A stretch of 64,000 nucleotides of DNA from JACVRN01 sp963715565 (GCA_963715565.1 OY970256.1:1054001-1118000); one strand, 5' to 3'; counted from the stretch's first letter, positions 49,030-58,798 are shown. Translations and numbers: made by a program. The notes: a model not told the origin generated them from the sequence alone.

Positions 49030-49056
49030 CTTAAGCTCCTTTCGATTTTCAAACGC

Positions 49057-50556
49057 TCAGGGCGAGGCTCTTTCATAGACTCGATACGCGCTTTGAAACA
49101 TGTAAGTAATTTTCCCCTCGGAATTTTCCCGGAACGCGAGTAGCACCTGGCCTGCGCGTGCGCCGCTCGCCAGCTCAAAAAGCAAAGGCTCAATTTGCCT
49201 CCACCGCTCATCCTGAAAAGAAAGCGTGCCGTCGTCGTTGACCGTGACCTCGAACGGGTCCGGAAAGTAAGCGCCCGCCTCTCCCGAACACGTGTGGCAA
49301 TAAATATACGGGCGATATTTTCCGGCGAACCTCTCCAAAGCCGCGCGCGGTTGTTTAATCGTCGGCTTTACATTTTCGGATTTATTGCGAGCAGGAAAGT
49401 AGAGATTGAAAAGCGCGTTCTTGGCCGCTCCCCCCAAATCGAATCCGCCCGTTTCGGTATTGCAGGCGACAAACAAACCAAGATTATGCTCCGGCACGAG
49501 CGTCATCAAAGCAGAATAGCCGTCGTCCATGCTGCCGCCGTGTTCTACAAACCGCACATTATTTCGTTCGCCCTCGTAGAAACCATAAGCCCAGCCGTTG
49601 ACGCGCGGGTGATTTCTGAAATGCGTGCGCTGCATCTCGCGTGTGGCGCGCACACTCAAAATGCGTTTGCCTTCCAACGCGCCGCCCGCGAGGTGCGCCA
49701 TCATAAAACGCGCCATGTCGGTTGCGGTGCTGTTGATGTCCGATGCCGGATAGGTGTTGAACCACTGGAAGGGCAGTTTTTGATATTTCCCTTCGGCGTA
49801 TTCATAGCCGGTCGCCAGATCCTGCCTGTCTTCCGCTTTCACCGCCGCGATGCTCGTGCGATTCATTTTGAGCGGCTCGAAAATGTTCTGTTGAAGATAA
49901 ATTTTGAAAGGCGTTCCAGTTATTTGCTCTACAAGAAAACCGCCCAGGGCCGCGCTGTAAGTGCTGTAACTAATAATTTCGCCGGGCGGCGTTTGCCGCC
50001 TCAAACGGGTCTTGAGAAATGCGCCGAGCGGAATAATTTTAGTTTCATCGCCGGTCCTTCTGCCCGGAGTAACTTCGTCTAAACCGGAAGTGTGCGTGAG
50101 CAAATTGGCGAACGTGATGGGCTGCGGATAGGTGTTCGGAACTTTGAAGTCTTTCAAATATTTGTTGACGTCGTCGTTCAGTTTTATCTTTCCACGGTCG
50201 GCCAACTGCATTACCGCCGTGGCGGTGAAAACTTTTGTAATCGAGCCGATGCGAAAAATTGTTTTGTCTGGAACGACCGGAGTTTTCTTTTCGATATCGG
50301 CAACGCCGTAGCCTTTAGTGAAAATTATTTTACCGTCTTTGACCACGGCGACGACCGCGCCCGGAATATGCAGCTTCTCTATCTGCTCGGAAAAAATCGG
50401 GTCAAGAATCTTCCCCAAATCAGTCTCGCTTATAGGAGCATCGATTCGCTTGATGCCGCTTTGTTGAGGCTCCGCCAATCGTACCGAGCCGCTAAACAGC
50501 AAAAGTGTTAGGAGCAGGCACGACAGGCGAATAAAGAGAGCGTGATTTTTGTTCAT
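49057..50556 (-). CDS. Exported beta-lactamase-fold serine hydrolase
   Basis: 499 residues from ATG 50556 (MNKNHALFIRLSCLLLTLLL, signal peptide). Active-site motifs are SITK (Ser105, Lys108), YST (Tyr197) and HGG (FVEHGGSMDDGY). A C-terminal ~110-residue beta domain (RYSPYIYC-like; LSFQDERWRQIEPLLFEL, VLLAFRENSEGKITYMFQ) completes the class C / penicillin-binding-like layout. It follows the two-component pair on the same strand, with ~110 nt between them, and could be their target. The product could act on peptidoglycan or on esters. Confidence 0.9.
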   Translation of the reverse strand: MNKNHALFIRLSCLLLTLLLFSGSVRLAEPQQSGIKRIDAPISETDLGKILDPIFSEQIEKLHIPGAVVAVVKDGKIIFTKGYGVADIEKKTPVVPDKTIFRIGSITKVFTATAVMQLADRGKIKLNDDVNKYLKDFKVPNTYPQPITFANLLTHTSGLDEVTPGRRTGDETKIIPLGAFLKTRLRRQTPPGEIISYSTYSAALGGFLVEQITGTPFKIYLQQNIFEPLKMNRTSIAAVKAEDRQDLATGYEYAEGKYQKLPFQWFNTYPASDINSTATDMARFMMAHLAGGALEGKRILSVRATREMQRTHFRNHPRVNGWAYGFYEGERNNVRFVEHGGSMDDGYSALMTLVPEHNLGLFVACNTETGGFDLGGAAKNALFNLYFPARNKSENVKPTIKQPRAALERFAGKYRPYIYCHTCSGEAGAYFPDPFEVTVNDDGTLSFQDERWRQIEPLLFELASGARAGQVLLAFRENSEGKITYMFQSAYRVYERASP

Positions 50557-50665
50557 ACCCGCAAGCATATTAAGGCTTGCCGAAGATGCGCAACGAGTTT
50601 GTGATTTGTGGTCGTAGTCGAGTGAAAAGCGGCAGCGAAGCGGTGAAAGACGGCTGTTGTGAGAA

Positions 50666-51451
50666 TCAGCTTTTCAATAACAGGTTGAGATTTTGACGAT
50701 AGCGGCGGCTCGAAGAAAGCTTCGTGTCGTCTTTGAGAACGATAACGTATTCGCCGTTGACCAAAGGATGTAGCTCTTTGATGTGCTCTATACAAACGAT
50801 GGTCGAGCGGCGCAGGCGCAGGAATTTTTGCGGGTTGAGTTTGCGCTCGATTCCATCCATCGTCTCGCGCACCAGATGAGTTCTGCTTTTCGTGTGTAAC
50901 TGTACGTAATTGCCTTCGGACGAAATCCAGACGATTTCGCCGACGTCGACAAACGTGAAATGCCCCGCTTCTTTCACGGCGACGCGCTCAAGATAATCAG
51001 GCTCGTCACCGTTTGCTCCGGCTGATTCGAGGACGCGCAGCAAAGTGGAAAACTTGCGGTCAATCTCTTTTGCCTTTTCATTTTTTATGCGCTCGCGCAC
51101 GCGCTTCAAAGTTTTTTGAAAGCGTTCCGCGTCAATCGGTTTGAGCAGATAATCAAGCGCGTTGACCTCGAAAGCGCGAATCGCGTGTTCGTCGTAAGCT
51201 GTCACGAAAACTATTTCGGGCAGATTCTCCGCGCCGATTTTTTCGACGACCGCAAGGCCGTCCAGAAGCGGCATTTGAATGTCGAGGAACACAAGGTCGG
51301 GCGCAAGTTTTTGAATAGCGGAGACGGCTTCGCGCCCGTTGACGGCTTCGCCCGCAATCACGAAATCCTTTTCCGTATCTAAAAGCTGACGAATGCCGCG
51401 ACGCGCGAGCGGTTCATCATCAACTACCAAAACTCGAATTTTATTTTCCAT
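50666..51451 (-). CDS. LytTR-family response regulator
   Basis: 261 residues. Receiver domain with VVDDEPLARRGIRQLL, phospho-acceptor Asp57 in LVFLDIQMPLLDG, and Lys in LLKPIDAERF. A LytTR DNA-binding domain (~155-255) has IVWISSEGNYVQLHTKSRTH and KFLRLRRSTIVCIEHIKELH. It overlaps the histidine kinase gene by 11 nt, so the two are translated together. LytTR regulators bind direct repeats upstream of envelope or secretion genes; the nearby serine hydrolase is the most obvious candidate target. Confidence 0.94.
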   Translation of the reverse strand: MENKIRVLVVDDEPLARRGIRQLLDTEKDFVIAGEAVNGREAVSAIQKLAPDLVFLDIQMPLLDGLAVVEKIGAENLPEIVFVTAYDEHAIRAFEVNALDYLLKPIDAERFQKTLKRVRERIKNEKAKEIDRKFSTLLRVLESAGANGDEPDYLERVAVKEAGHFTFVDVGEIVWISSEGNYVQLHTKSRTHLVRETMDGIERKLNPQKFLRLRRSTIVCIEHIKELHPLVNGEYVIVLKDDTKLSSSRRYRQNLNLLLKS

Positions 51452-52589
51452 CGCCGTTTGTATGAAAAGGAATTTTCAGCCTCACCTGCAAACCGCCGCC
51501 TGCCGGAGAAGATATTTCAAATCCATATTGTTCGCCGTAAAGTTTTTCGAGCCGCTTCCGTGTGTTTGAAAGCCCGATGCCGTTGCCCTGCATTTCAGAT
51601 TCATTTAAGCCTGCGCCGTCGTCGCTGACACACAGCTCTACAAAAGAGTTTTCGCGGCGGGCTTGAACTTGAATCAGCCCTGCTTCTGCACGCGGAGCAA
51701 TACCGTGTCGAATCGCGTTTTCTACGAGCGGCTGCAAAATCAGATTCGGCACTTGCGCGTCGAGGGTCTCCTTTTCGATGTCGAAATCAACCATCAAACG
51801 ATCCTGAAAGCGCGTCTGCTCGATTTCCAGATAACCGCGCAGAAATTCCAGCTCCTGCCGGAGCGGAATTTCCTGCCTGCCCTCGCTCTTGAGCGCAACA
51901 CGAAGCAGCTCGCTCAAACGGATAAGCATTCGATTGGCGGCTGTTGCGTCGTCGCGCATCAAAACGGAAATTGAATTAAGCGTGTTGAAAAGAAAGTGCG
52001 GGTGAAGCTGCATCTTGAGCGCATCGAGCTGCGCCTGTGCAAGCTGCGTTTCAAGCTGTGCGGCTTCAACTTCCAGTTGGGCGGCGCGGCGCTCGCGCTC
52101 CCGGAACCGGCGATAATAATCGTAAGCCTGCCACAAGCCGACGATTGTCCAGTAGATCAAAATATTGGCGTGAAAGTCTTCGACAAAAATATTTTGGAAA
52201 GATTGCACCGGAGAAAAAGGTTTGGACAAATCGCCCATCAGATACTGGCGAACAAAAACATAAACCGCCAGTTGGAGCAGAGAAAATATGATGCCCGCAA
52301 GTAAATGAACAGAAAGTCCGCGCAACAATCTTCCCTTTTCAAGCGGAAAACGTTGCGCCATCCTGACGGCAAACGGAGTCAGCAACGCCCAGATGTACGC
52401 GCAAGCGAGCCACGGCACGAGTGTTTGTTTAAATTCAATGGGCCTGCCGATGTAGGCGTAATTGACGTAGGCGTGGAAAGCGAAAAATAGACCGAACAAA
52501 GTCCAGACGCCGAAGAGAACAAGCGCCCTCCGCCAGTAATACGGCGGCCAAATTATCCTGCCTGCATTTTTTCTTCCGGTTTCAGACAT
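51441..52589 (-). CDS. LytS-type sensor histidine kinase (His_kinase family)
   Basis: 382 residues with four membrane helices in the first ~160 residues (LVLFGVWTLFGLFFAFHAYV, WLACAYIWALLTPFAV, LSVHLLAGIIFSLLQLAVYV, ILIYWTIVGLWQAYDYY). A coiled coil (~160-190) leads to the phosphorylation motif LHPHFLFNTLNSISVLM (His198). The ATPase part follows with LVENAIRHGI, SDDGAGLNESE and GNGIGLSNTRKRLEKLYG. No separate sensor domain is visible, so the signal is probably sensed in the membrane. It overlaps its LytTR regulator gene by 11 nt. Confidence 0.94.
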   Translation of the reverse strand: MSETGRKNAGRIIWPPYYWRRALVLFGVWTLFGLFFAFHAYVNYAYIGRPIEFKQTLVPWLACAYIWALLTPFAVRMAQRFPLEKGRLLRGLSVHLLAGIIFSLLQLAVYVFVRQYLMGDLSKPFSPVQSFQNIFVEDFHANILIYWTIVGLWQAYDYYRRFRERERRAAQLEVEAAQLETQLAQAQLDALKMQLHPHFLFNTLNSISVLMRDDATAANRMLIRLSELLRVALKSEGRQEIPLRQELEFLRGYLEIEQTRFQDRLMVDFDIEKETLDAQVPNLILQPLVENAIRHGIAPRAEAGLIQVQARRENSFVELCVSDDGAGLNESEMQGNGIGLSNTRKRLEKLYGEQYGFEISSPAGGGLQVRLKIPFHTNGDGK

Positions 52590-52652
52590 CTTCGATGATT
52601 GGTGAACTCAACTTGTAAACTAAAACTGTAAATCCGGCTCTATCTGGCTCTC

Positions 52653-52679
52653 TTGCAAGAAAGAGGTTTCAACTATAAT
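52653..52679 (+). promoter_or_regulatory. Candidate promoter upstream of the VWA gene
   Basis: A perfect -10 TATAAT (52674-52679) with a TTGCAA-like -35 at 52653-52658 and a short 15-nt spacer. It is about 168 nt before the ATG at 52847, in the divergent gap between the LytS-type kinase gene and the VWA gene. Confidence 0.35.
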
Positions 52680-52846
52680 CCCATTTCTCTTCTATCACAC
52701 TCCTGATTTCCCTTTCCATCGTCTACACGACCGGCTCCGTGCGGCTTAATAAATCTTCTCTTGCGTTAACAAGAGCGCTACAATTCACGTCTTCTAAGAT
52801 AGCTCCCATCGCATTTAGTCAAAGTATGTTGAATGTGAGGTGGATT

Positions 52847-54082
52847 ATGATCCGAACTAACGCTCTGGTTGTGCTCCTGTTGGTTGCGTTCGCGGCGCAG
52901 GTGACTCCGGCTCAGGAGCGCCCTCGTCGTGTAGGCAACCCGCCTGCGGCTGCTCCGGCTGGACAGGCGGCTGCAACCGAGCAGGGCGAGGAGGTCGGAG
53001 AAGGTGAAGTGGTGCGTGTTGATACTACGCTGGTGACGGTCCCGGTCAGCATCACGGATCGCTACGGGCGATATGTCCCCGACCTGCAAAAGGAAGATTT
53101 CTATATCTACGAAGACGACGTAGAACAACGGGTCGCCTACTTTGCCACCGTAGACAAGCCTTTCACAGTCGTCCTGATGCTCGACACCAGTTCTTCCGTC
53201 TGGTCTAAGCTTGGACAAATCCGTGACGCTGCCGTGGCTTTCGTCGAACAGCTACGCCCGGACGATCAAGTGATGGTCGTCTCGTTTGCCAGAGGCTTCA
53301 CGGTCAAATGCGAAGCGACAACCGACCGGGAGAAAATACGTAAAGCCATACAGGGCACAGGCCGTGGACTGAGCACGCATCTCTATGACGCGGTTGAAAA
53401 GGTGATGACGAAGTACCTTGGCAGCATTCAGGGACGCAAGGCGGTGGTGCTCTTTACGGACGGCGTGGATGCGAGCAGCAACGATGCCACCTACGAGAGC
53501 ACCGTGCGGCTGGCCGAAGAACTAGACGCGATTATCTATCCCATACGTTACGACACTTACGACCCTTCCAGCGACATGGGCGGCTCGTCCGCACCGCCAT
53601 CCAGCTCGCGCCTTCCTTCCATACTCGGTCGCTTACCCATCCCCTGGCCGACGAGTGGTGGAAGTAGCAGCGGCGGCAGTAACGGGTCGAGCCGGGCCGA
53701 CTATGCTCGCGGCGAGCGCTATCTACAAGACCTGGCGGAGCTGACCGGCGGGCGTGTCTATGAAGCAAGCAAAGACTTGCGTTATCTGAAGGACGCTTTC
53801 ACACACATCGCCGAAGAGTTGCGTCGCCAGTATAGTCTGGGCTACTACCCACGGCAGCAGGGGCAGGCGGGCCAACGTCGCCGCATTAAAGTACGTGTCC
53901 GTCAGGCCGACCTCGCCGTGCGCGCCCGCAACAGCTATATATACAGACCTGCCCCGACGACAAACACCACCGCGCAGGATCAAACTAAGACGCCGCCGCC
54001 CGGTGCGCCCGTCCTGAAAAAGCAACCGCTCGTAGCCATAGACGAGCGCGAGCAACGAACGCCCAACGTGAAAGCTCCTTAG
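52847..54082 (+). CDS. VWFA-related exported protein (acidobacterial type)
   Basis: 411 residues from ATG 52847, with GAGGTGG upstream and a signal peptide (MIRTNALVVLLLVAFAAQVT-PAQ). A beta segment before the domain (TLVTVPVSITDRYGRYVPDL, YIYEDDVEQRVAYF) is characteristic of the VWFA-related acidobacterial family. The von Willebrand A domain follows, with the MIDAS motif DTSSS (113-117), then FTDGVD and a C-terminal RYLQDLAELTGGRVYEAS. A Ser/Gly-rich insert lies within the A domain. It probably mediates metal-dependent protein contacts outside the cytoplasm. Binding partners are unknown. Confidence 0.92.
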   Translation: MIRTNALVVLLLVAFAAQVTPAQERPRRVGNPPAAAPAGQAAATEQGEEVGEGEVVRVDTTLVTVPVSITDRYGRYVPDLQKEDFYIYEDDVEQRVAYFATVDKPFTVVLMLDTSSSVWSKLGQIRDAAVAFVEQLRPDDQVMVVSFARGFTVKCEATTDREKIRKAIQGTGRGLSTHLYDAVEKVMTKYLGSIQGRKAVVLFTDGVDASSNDATYESTVRLAEELDAIIYPIRYDTYDPSSDMGGSSAPPSSSRLPSILGRLPIPWPTSGGSSSGGSNGSSRADYARGERYLQDLAELTGGRVYEASKDLRYLKDAFTHIAEELRRQYSLGYYPRQQGQAGQRRRIKVRVRQADLAVRARNSYIYRPAPTTNTTAQDQTKTPPPGAPVLKKQPLVAIDEREQRTPNVKAP

Positions 54083-54115
54083 AGCGCCCAACAAAACCAC
54101 GAACGGCGAATATTT

Positions 54116-54283
54116 TGTAGGGACAGGGCTTGTCCCTGCCCGTGTATAAACTAAAATTAACAGGGATGGACAGGATAGACAGGATAAAAATAGAATTGCT
54201 TTTCTCATCCTGTCTATCCTGTCCATCCCTGTTAATTCTCCCTCCCATTAGAAGACGGGCAGGGACAAGTCCTCTGCCCCTAC
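54116..54283. repeat. Nested palindrome: ACAGGATGG hairpin inside a second inverted repeat
   Basis: Inner arms 54155-54185 and 54207-54237 are perfect 31-bp reverse complements (AATTAACAGGGATGGACAGG and onward), with loop AAAAATAGAATTGCTTTTCT. They are enclosed by an outer pair, 54116-54143 and 54254-54283 (TGTAGGGACAGGGCTTGTCC type), imperfect over ~28 bp. The inner words match the hairpin at 22.8 kb. Remnants of the outer word (TGTCCCTGCCCCTAC) recur near 56.03 kb. Confidence 0.92.
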
Positions 54284-54379
54284 AGTTTTGTCAGGCACTC
54301 TTAATACGGGTAAGATTGCAGGCGACGGCTCAATTCGAGCAGAGACTTAAATAACATAGCTCCAACCACTATCCATTCC

Positions 54380-55924
54380 ATGCATCATAGCGAAGTCGTT
54401 AAGAGCCGGTGGACAAGCCCCTTAGCCATCGCCATCTTCTTCGCGCTTGTCAAACTGCTCATACATCTTCTCACTAATAATCAATACGGATATTTTCGTG
54501 ATGAGCTTTACTTCATCGCTTGCGGTGAACATCTGGACTGGGGCTACGTTGACCATGCGCCGCTGTCCATTTGGCTGGTTCGGCTTTCCCGCACGATGTT
54601 CGGAGATTCACTCTTTGCGCTGCGTATCTTTCCGGCTATGGCGGGTGCGATAACAGTTTTACTGACCGGCCTGATTGCCAGAGAGCTGAATGGTCGCCGC
54701 TTCGCCGTCATGCTCTCCTGCCTGTGCGTGTTAATCGGAGGCTATCTTGCTATTGACAGCTTCTTCTCTATGAACGCCTTCGAGCCGCTCTTCTGGATGG
54801 GCGGCGCTTACTTCATTATCCTCGCTCTCAAACGTAACGACGCGCGTTTCTTTCTCTGGTTCGGACTCATGGCCGGACTTGGACTTATGAACAAGCATTC
54901 AACGCTCTTCTTCGGCTTCGCTATCTTTGTCGGCTTACTCTTAACACCTGCGCGCCGCTTCTTCATGAGCCGTTGGCTCTGGATTGGCGGCGCAGTTGCC
55001 TTCGCCCTCTTCCTGCCAAACATTATCTGGGAGCAACGTCACGATTGGGCGACGCTTGAGCTACTGAGCAATGTTCAAAAGTCTGGCAAGAACGTCTCTC
55101 TCTCACCGTTTGAATTTATCGCGCAGCAAATCTTTATCCTTCACCCGCTGACGCTTCCGGTCTGGTTAGCCGGTCTCTGGTACTTCCTCTTCGACACAGA
55201 GGGAAAACGTTATCGCCTGCTCGGCATCGCCTATTTAGTTCTGCTCATCACGATGATCGTGCTCAAGGGCAAGAACTATTACCTGTTGCCCATCTATCCG
55301 ATGCTCTTTGCGGGCGGCGCTGTGTGGTGGGAGAAATTGCTTCAGCACAAGAGTCGTGTCGCGTGGCTGAAGGTCGTCTATCCTGTGCTGCTATGCGTTA
55401 CGGGAGCTATATTCGCGCCGATGGCTGTGCCGCTTCTACCTGTCGAGACGTACCTGCGTTATCAACGCGCGCTGGGCTTTGAGCCGCCGAAAACAGAAGT
55501 CGGGCATAGAGGTCCACTGCCGCAGCATTTCGGAGACAGGTTCGGGTGGCCCGAGATGGTCGAAAGGGTTGCTCAAATTTACAACAACCTGCCGCCCGAC
55601 GAGCGCGCCCGGACAGCCATCTACGCGAACAATTATGGGGAAGCCGGAGCGATAGATTTATTCGGGCCTCGCTATGGCTTGCCAAAGGCAATCAGCCCGC
55701 ATCAATCCTATTACTTGTGGGGGCCGCGCGACTACACAGGCGAAGCGCTAATAGTGTTGCAGTCAAACCGCGCGGACGCCGAGCGAAACTGCAACAGTGT
55801 GGAAGCAGTGGGGACTGTTAGTCATCCCTTTGCGATGGCAGAGGAACAATATACGATCTTTATCTGTCGCGGCCTGAAGCAACCCTTGAGCGAGTTATGG
55901 CCGAGCCTCAAACATTGGAACTAA
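54380..55924 (+). CDS. ArnT/PMT-like membrane glycosyltransferase (GT39/GT83 type)
   Basis: 514 residues with about ten to twelve membrane helices. The N-terminal motif YGYFRDELYFIACGEHLDWGYVDHAPL places an acidic Asp-Glu pair in the first extracytoplasmic loop, as in ArnT and other polyprenyl-phosphate-dependent enzymes. FEPLFWMGGAYFIILAL and NKHSTLFFGFAI are also typical. The C-terminal ~120 residues are a soluble periplasmic domain. It would transfer a sugar from a lipid-linked donor to lipid A or protein on the periplasmic side. The donor and acceptor are unknown. Confidence 0.88.
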   Translation: MHHSEVVKSRWTSPLAIAIFFALVKLLIHLLTNNQYGYFRDELYFIACGEHLDWGYVDHAPLSIWLVRLSRTMFGDSLFALRIFPAMAGAITVLLTGLIARELNGRRFAVMLSCLCVLIGGYLAIDSFFSMNAFEPLFWMGGAYFIILALKRNDARFFLWFGLMAGLGLMNKHSTLFFGFAIFVGLLLTPARRFFMSRWLWIGGAVAFALFLPNIIWEQRHDWATLELLSNVQKSGKNVSLSPFEFIAQQIFILHPLTLPVWLAGLWYFLFDTEGKRYRLLGIAYLVLLITMIVLKGKNYYLLPIYPMLFAGGAVWWEKLLQHKSRVAWLKVVYPVLLCVTGAIFAPMAVPLLPVETYLRYQRALGFEPPKTEVGHRGPLPQHFGDRFGWPEMVERVAQIYNNLPPDERARTAIYANNYGEAGAIDLFGPRYGLPKAISPHQSYYLWGPRDYTGEALIVLQSNRADAERNCNSVEAVGTVSHPFAMAEEQYTIFICRGLKQPLSELWPSLKHWN

Positions 55925-56152
55925 CGAATCGTCGAAAACGTCTCCGCCCGAAATCAGAAAGCCTATAAGCTATGCTTGAGATAATTGATTTGAGCCAGGA
56001 AATCTTCACAGGCATGCCTGTCTTGTCCCTGCCCCTACTCCGTCTGCTCAGTTGAAAACCGCTCTAGAGCCTGGCTTGCGAACTGAATCATGCAAACCAG
56101 GCTCCAGGCTTTGCTGTTGCAATCAAGGTGACTGTTCACCTGTTGTGCCGTC

Positions 56153-58423
56153 TCAATTGCTCCATGCGCCGGAGATGATTGGAGCCGTGATGGTGGCTCC
56201 GCGCGTGTTGAGCGAAGTGTCCACGATCAAGGGGAAAACCGGCGGAGAGTTGCTCGTGTAGAGCAGCACTCCATTCTTGTAGTACTTGACTACTCCACCT
56301 TCGGTCGCCACGCGGAAGCGATCTCCCGCAACGTATGTCCCGAAGGAGACACTGCCGGTGTTCGGGTTGGTAATCGCAACGTTGTTCTCGTAGATACGAA
56401 TCAACCCTGCACCACCGAGCGAGAGGGCATAGTCAATCTCATTATAATTCTGTCCCGTGCTGCTGTGGCTCAGCCCGCATATCTTGGAGGTGTTGGCTTC
56501 AGCCGTGGAGAACTCGACCGAGCCGTTGCCGTAGAGTATCTGGGTGGAGTTCGCTCCCGCGCTCCAGCCTGCGGTCTGGCTAATTTTGGTCAAGCCACCG
56601 CTACTGTTAACCGCCACCCCGACCAGGTTCACCCACGTCGGCCTTGAGGCGATGACCACATCGCTGATGGTCGCGCCGGGTGTGTGTAACGAAGTGTCCA
56701 CCACTAATGGAAATGTCGGCGTCAAGCTACTCGTGTAGAGCAGCGCCCCATTCTTGTAGTACTTGACGATGCCGTTTTCGACCGCGACACGGAAACGGTC
56801 TGCCGTAGTATAAGGACCAAAGGAGACAGCGCCTGTGCTCGGATTGTTGATTGAAGCTCCGTTCTGGAAGATACGCACGATGTTGCCCGCGCCGAGCGAG
56901 ATGGCAAAGTCAATCTCCGTGTAGTTCTGTCCCGTGTTGTTGTGGTTCAAGCCGCACACCTTGCCGGTGCTCAGCTCGTCCGTCGAGAATTCTACATAAC
57001 CATTGCTGGAAATTGTCTTGGTTGAAATTGCACCGGCATTCCAGCCTGCGCTCTGGCTCGTTTTGGTTAAGCCGTTGCTGCTGTTAAGTACGACTCCGAC
57101 CATGTTCGTCCAGGTGCTAATCGGCGTCGGCTGCGGTGTGGGAGTCGGAGTTGGAGTTGGATCTGGAGTCGGCGTCGGAGTTGGCGTCGGTGTGGGTGTT
57201 GGCGTCGGCGGCGGTCCGAAGCGCGAGAACAGTAAACGGTTTGGCGTGCCCGCGATGAAGATGCCGCTGATCCTGCCTACGGTGGCATTATTGACAATCG
57301 CGGCGTGTACGGTGGAAGGATACGCGCCGGGGTTATTCTGTAGATAAAGCGCTGCGACACCCGCGACGTGCGGGCTTGCCATGGACGTGCCCGAGAGCGT
57401 AGCCGTTGCCCCGTCAGAGCCAATCCATGTCGAAGTAATATTCACGCCCGGCGCAAACAGGTCCACCACCGGGCCGCCATTAGAAAAACTAGCCATCACG
57501 TCGGAAATATCCGACGCGGCGACGGTCAACGCTTCACTCACACGAGCAGGCGATTGATTGCGGGCATCCGTAGAAGCATTACCCGCCGCGATGGCGTAGG
57601 TCACGCCGTAGGAGATAGAGTTCCTGACGGCACTATCGAGCGGGTCATAAGGAGCGCCCCCTAGACTCATGTTAGCCACGGCGGGCAACGTGCGATTACG
57701 AGTTACCCAGTCGACGCCCATGATAACGGCTGACAAACTGCCGTTGCCGCTACAACCAAGCACACGCACTCCATAAATCCTGACGCCCTTTGCCACGCCA
57801 AACGCAGTTCCACCGAGAGTTCCGGCAACATGTGTACCGTGCCCGTTGCAATCATTGCCGCCCGCTCCGTCGTTGACAAAATCTGCGGCAATCGAAGCGC
57901 GCCCGCCGAAGTCCTGATGCGTCGGGCGAATACCCGTGTCAATCACGTAGGCGTTGACGCCCGCGCCCGTCGCGTCATAGGTGTAGGCACTGTTTAGCGG
58001 GCGGTCTCCCTGATCTATACGGTCAAGCCCCCACGAAGGAGGATTAAACTGTGTGTCCGTGATGCTGACTTCGCCGTCTTCAATCACATACTCGACGCGC
58101 GAATCTGTACTGAGGTCTTTGGCGCTCTGCTCCGGCATCTGAACGGAGAAGCCCTTGAGCGCCTGCTCGTAGACGAACTCCGTCGTGCCGCCGTAAGTGG
58201 CTGCCAGTTCGTTAGCCACGGAAGAGACGCTCTGTGCGGCGACCTCCTCGTCCGCGAAGACCACTACATACTGGTTGGGAATTGCTCTTTCCACGGTTCG
58301 GAATTTACCCGGAGGCGGAGCTTCCTGAGCAGAACTCCGAACGTCTGAGTACAGGGGTAAGACAGCGAGGCCAGCCAGTGCGGCCAATGTGATGGCGAGA
58401 AGTAAAATACTAACTCTCTTCAT
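56153..58423 (-). CDS. Secreted subtilisin-family (S8) protease with Thr-Pro linker and duplicated C-terminal domain
   Basis: 756 residues from ATG 58423, with AAGGAG upstream and a signal peptide (MKRVSILLLAITLAALAGLA). An inhibitor-I9-like propeptide (~40-118, YVVVFADEE...GFSVQMP...VEYVIEDGE) precedes the proteinase-K-like catalytic domain with Asp162 (VIDTG), His195 (NGHGTHVAG), Asn282 (AAGNAS) and Ser347 (GTSMASPHVAG). A (PTP)n linker near ~410-440 leads to two ~150-residue modules that resemble each other (NMVGVVLNSSNGLTKTSQSA and NLVGVAVNSSGGLTKISQTA). The modules may bind cell-surface or polymer substrates. The gene stands alone, far from its neighbours. Confidence 0.94.
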   Translation of the reverse strand: MKRVSILLLAITLAALAGLAVLPLYSDVRSSAQEAPPPGKFRTVERAIPNQYVVVFADEEVAAQSVSSVANELAATYGGTTEFVYEQALKGFSVQMPEQSAKDLSTDSRVEYVIEDGEVSITDTQFNPPSWGLDRIDQGDRPLNSAYTYDATGAGVNAYVIDTGIRPTHQDFGGRASIAADFVNDGAGGNDCNGHGTHVAGTLGGTAFGVAKGVRIYGVRVLGCSGNGSLSAVIMGVDWVTRNRTLPAVANMSLGGAPYDPLDSAVRNSISYGVTYAIAAGNASTDARNQSPARVSEALTVAASDISDVMASFSNGGPVVDLFAPGVNITSTWIGSDGATATLSGTSMASPHVAGVAALYLQNNPGAYPSTVHAAIVNNATVGRISGIFIAGTPNRLLFSRFGPPPTPTPTPTPTPTPTPDPTPTPTPTPQPTPISTWTNMVGVVLNSSNGLTKTSQSAGWNAGAISTKTISSNGYVEFSTDELSTGKVCGLNHNNTGQNYTEIDFAISLGAGNIVRIFQNGASINNPSTGAVSFGPYTTADRFRVAVENGIVKYYKNGALLYTSSLTPTFPLVVDTSLHTPGATISDVVIASRPTWVNLVGVAVNSSGGLTKISQTAGWSAGANSTQILYGNGSVEFSTAEANTSKICGLSHSSTGQNYNEIDYALSLGGAGLIRIYENNVAITNPNTGSVSFGTYVAGDRFRVATEGGVVKYYKNGVLLYTSNSPPVFPLIVDTSLNTRGATITAPIISGAWSN

Positions 58424-58798
58424 GTTGCTTTCTCCTTGTGGTTTTTCAATTGAGAGTAGGTAGAGAGAGCGCGCCTCGGAATGATTGATTATTCGGGAGT
58501 GAATGACCCGGAGTTCTAACGAGACACTACGACGCTCGTGAGACACTCCGCTGCCTCAACAGTTATCCTTAATCGCTCATCATGTGAAGCTGCATAAAGG
58601 GCGGCGATATTACCAGCCCGCCCGGATATTTTTTCAACCGCTGATGCGAGGCGCAAAGATTAATTTGATTCGGAGCAACGATTCGTCATATAAAGCACTT
58701 CAAATATTGAAGAGCAGATAAAAGCTCAGGATGCTCTGGGTTTAATCTCCAGCTCCCACCAACCGGCAGGTTATCTTTTTGTTAAAGGAGACTCTCCG
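58424..58798. other. Divergent intergenic region, 375 nt
   Basis: The gap between the subtilase (minus) and TPR-CHAT (plus) genes. I see no open frame of note, no hairpin and no confident promoter pair; AT-rich patches near 58.65-58.70 kb (for example GATTAATTTGATTCGG) could hold promoters. The plus-strand end holds AAAGGAG, the ribosome-binding site of the CHAT gene. Confidence 0.5.

Noticed and set aside
42017..50556. Acquired beta-lactamase resistance genes
   Set aside because: The two proteins share the fold and SxxK motif with many esterases and peptidases, and have extra domains; there is no evidence of beta-lactam hydrolysis or mobile context.
57120..57210. Microsatellite-like GT/GA-rich run as a regulatory repeat
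   Set aside because: It encodes the Thr-Pro linker of the subtilase in frame; coding constraint explains it.
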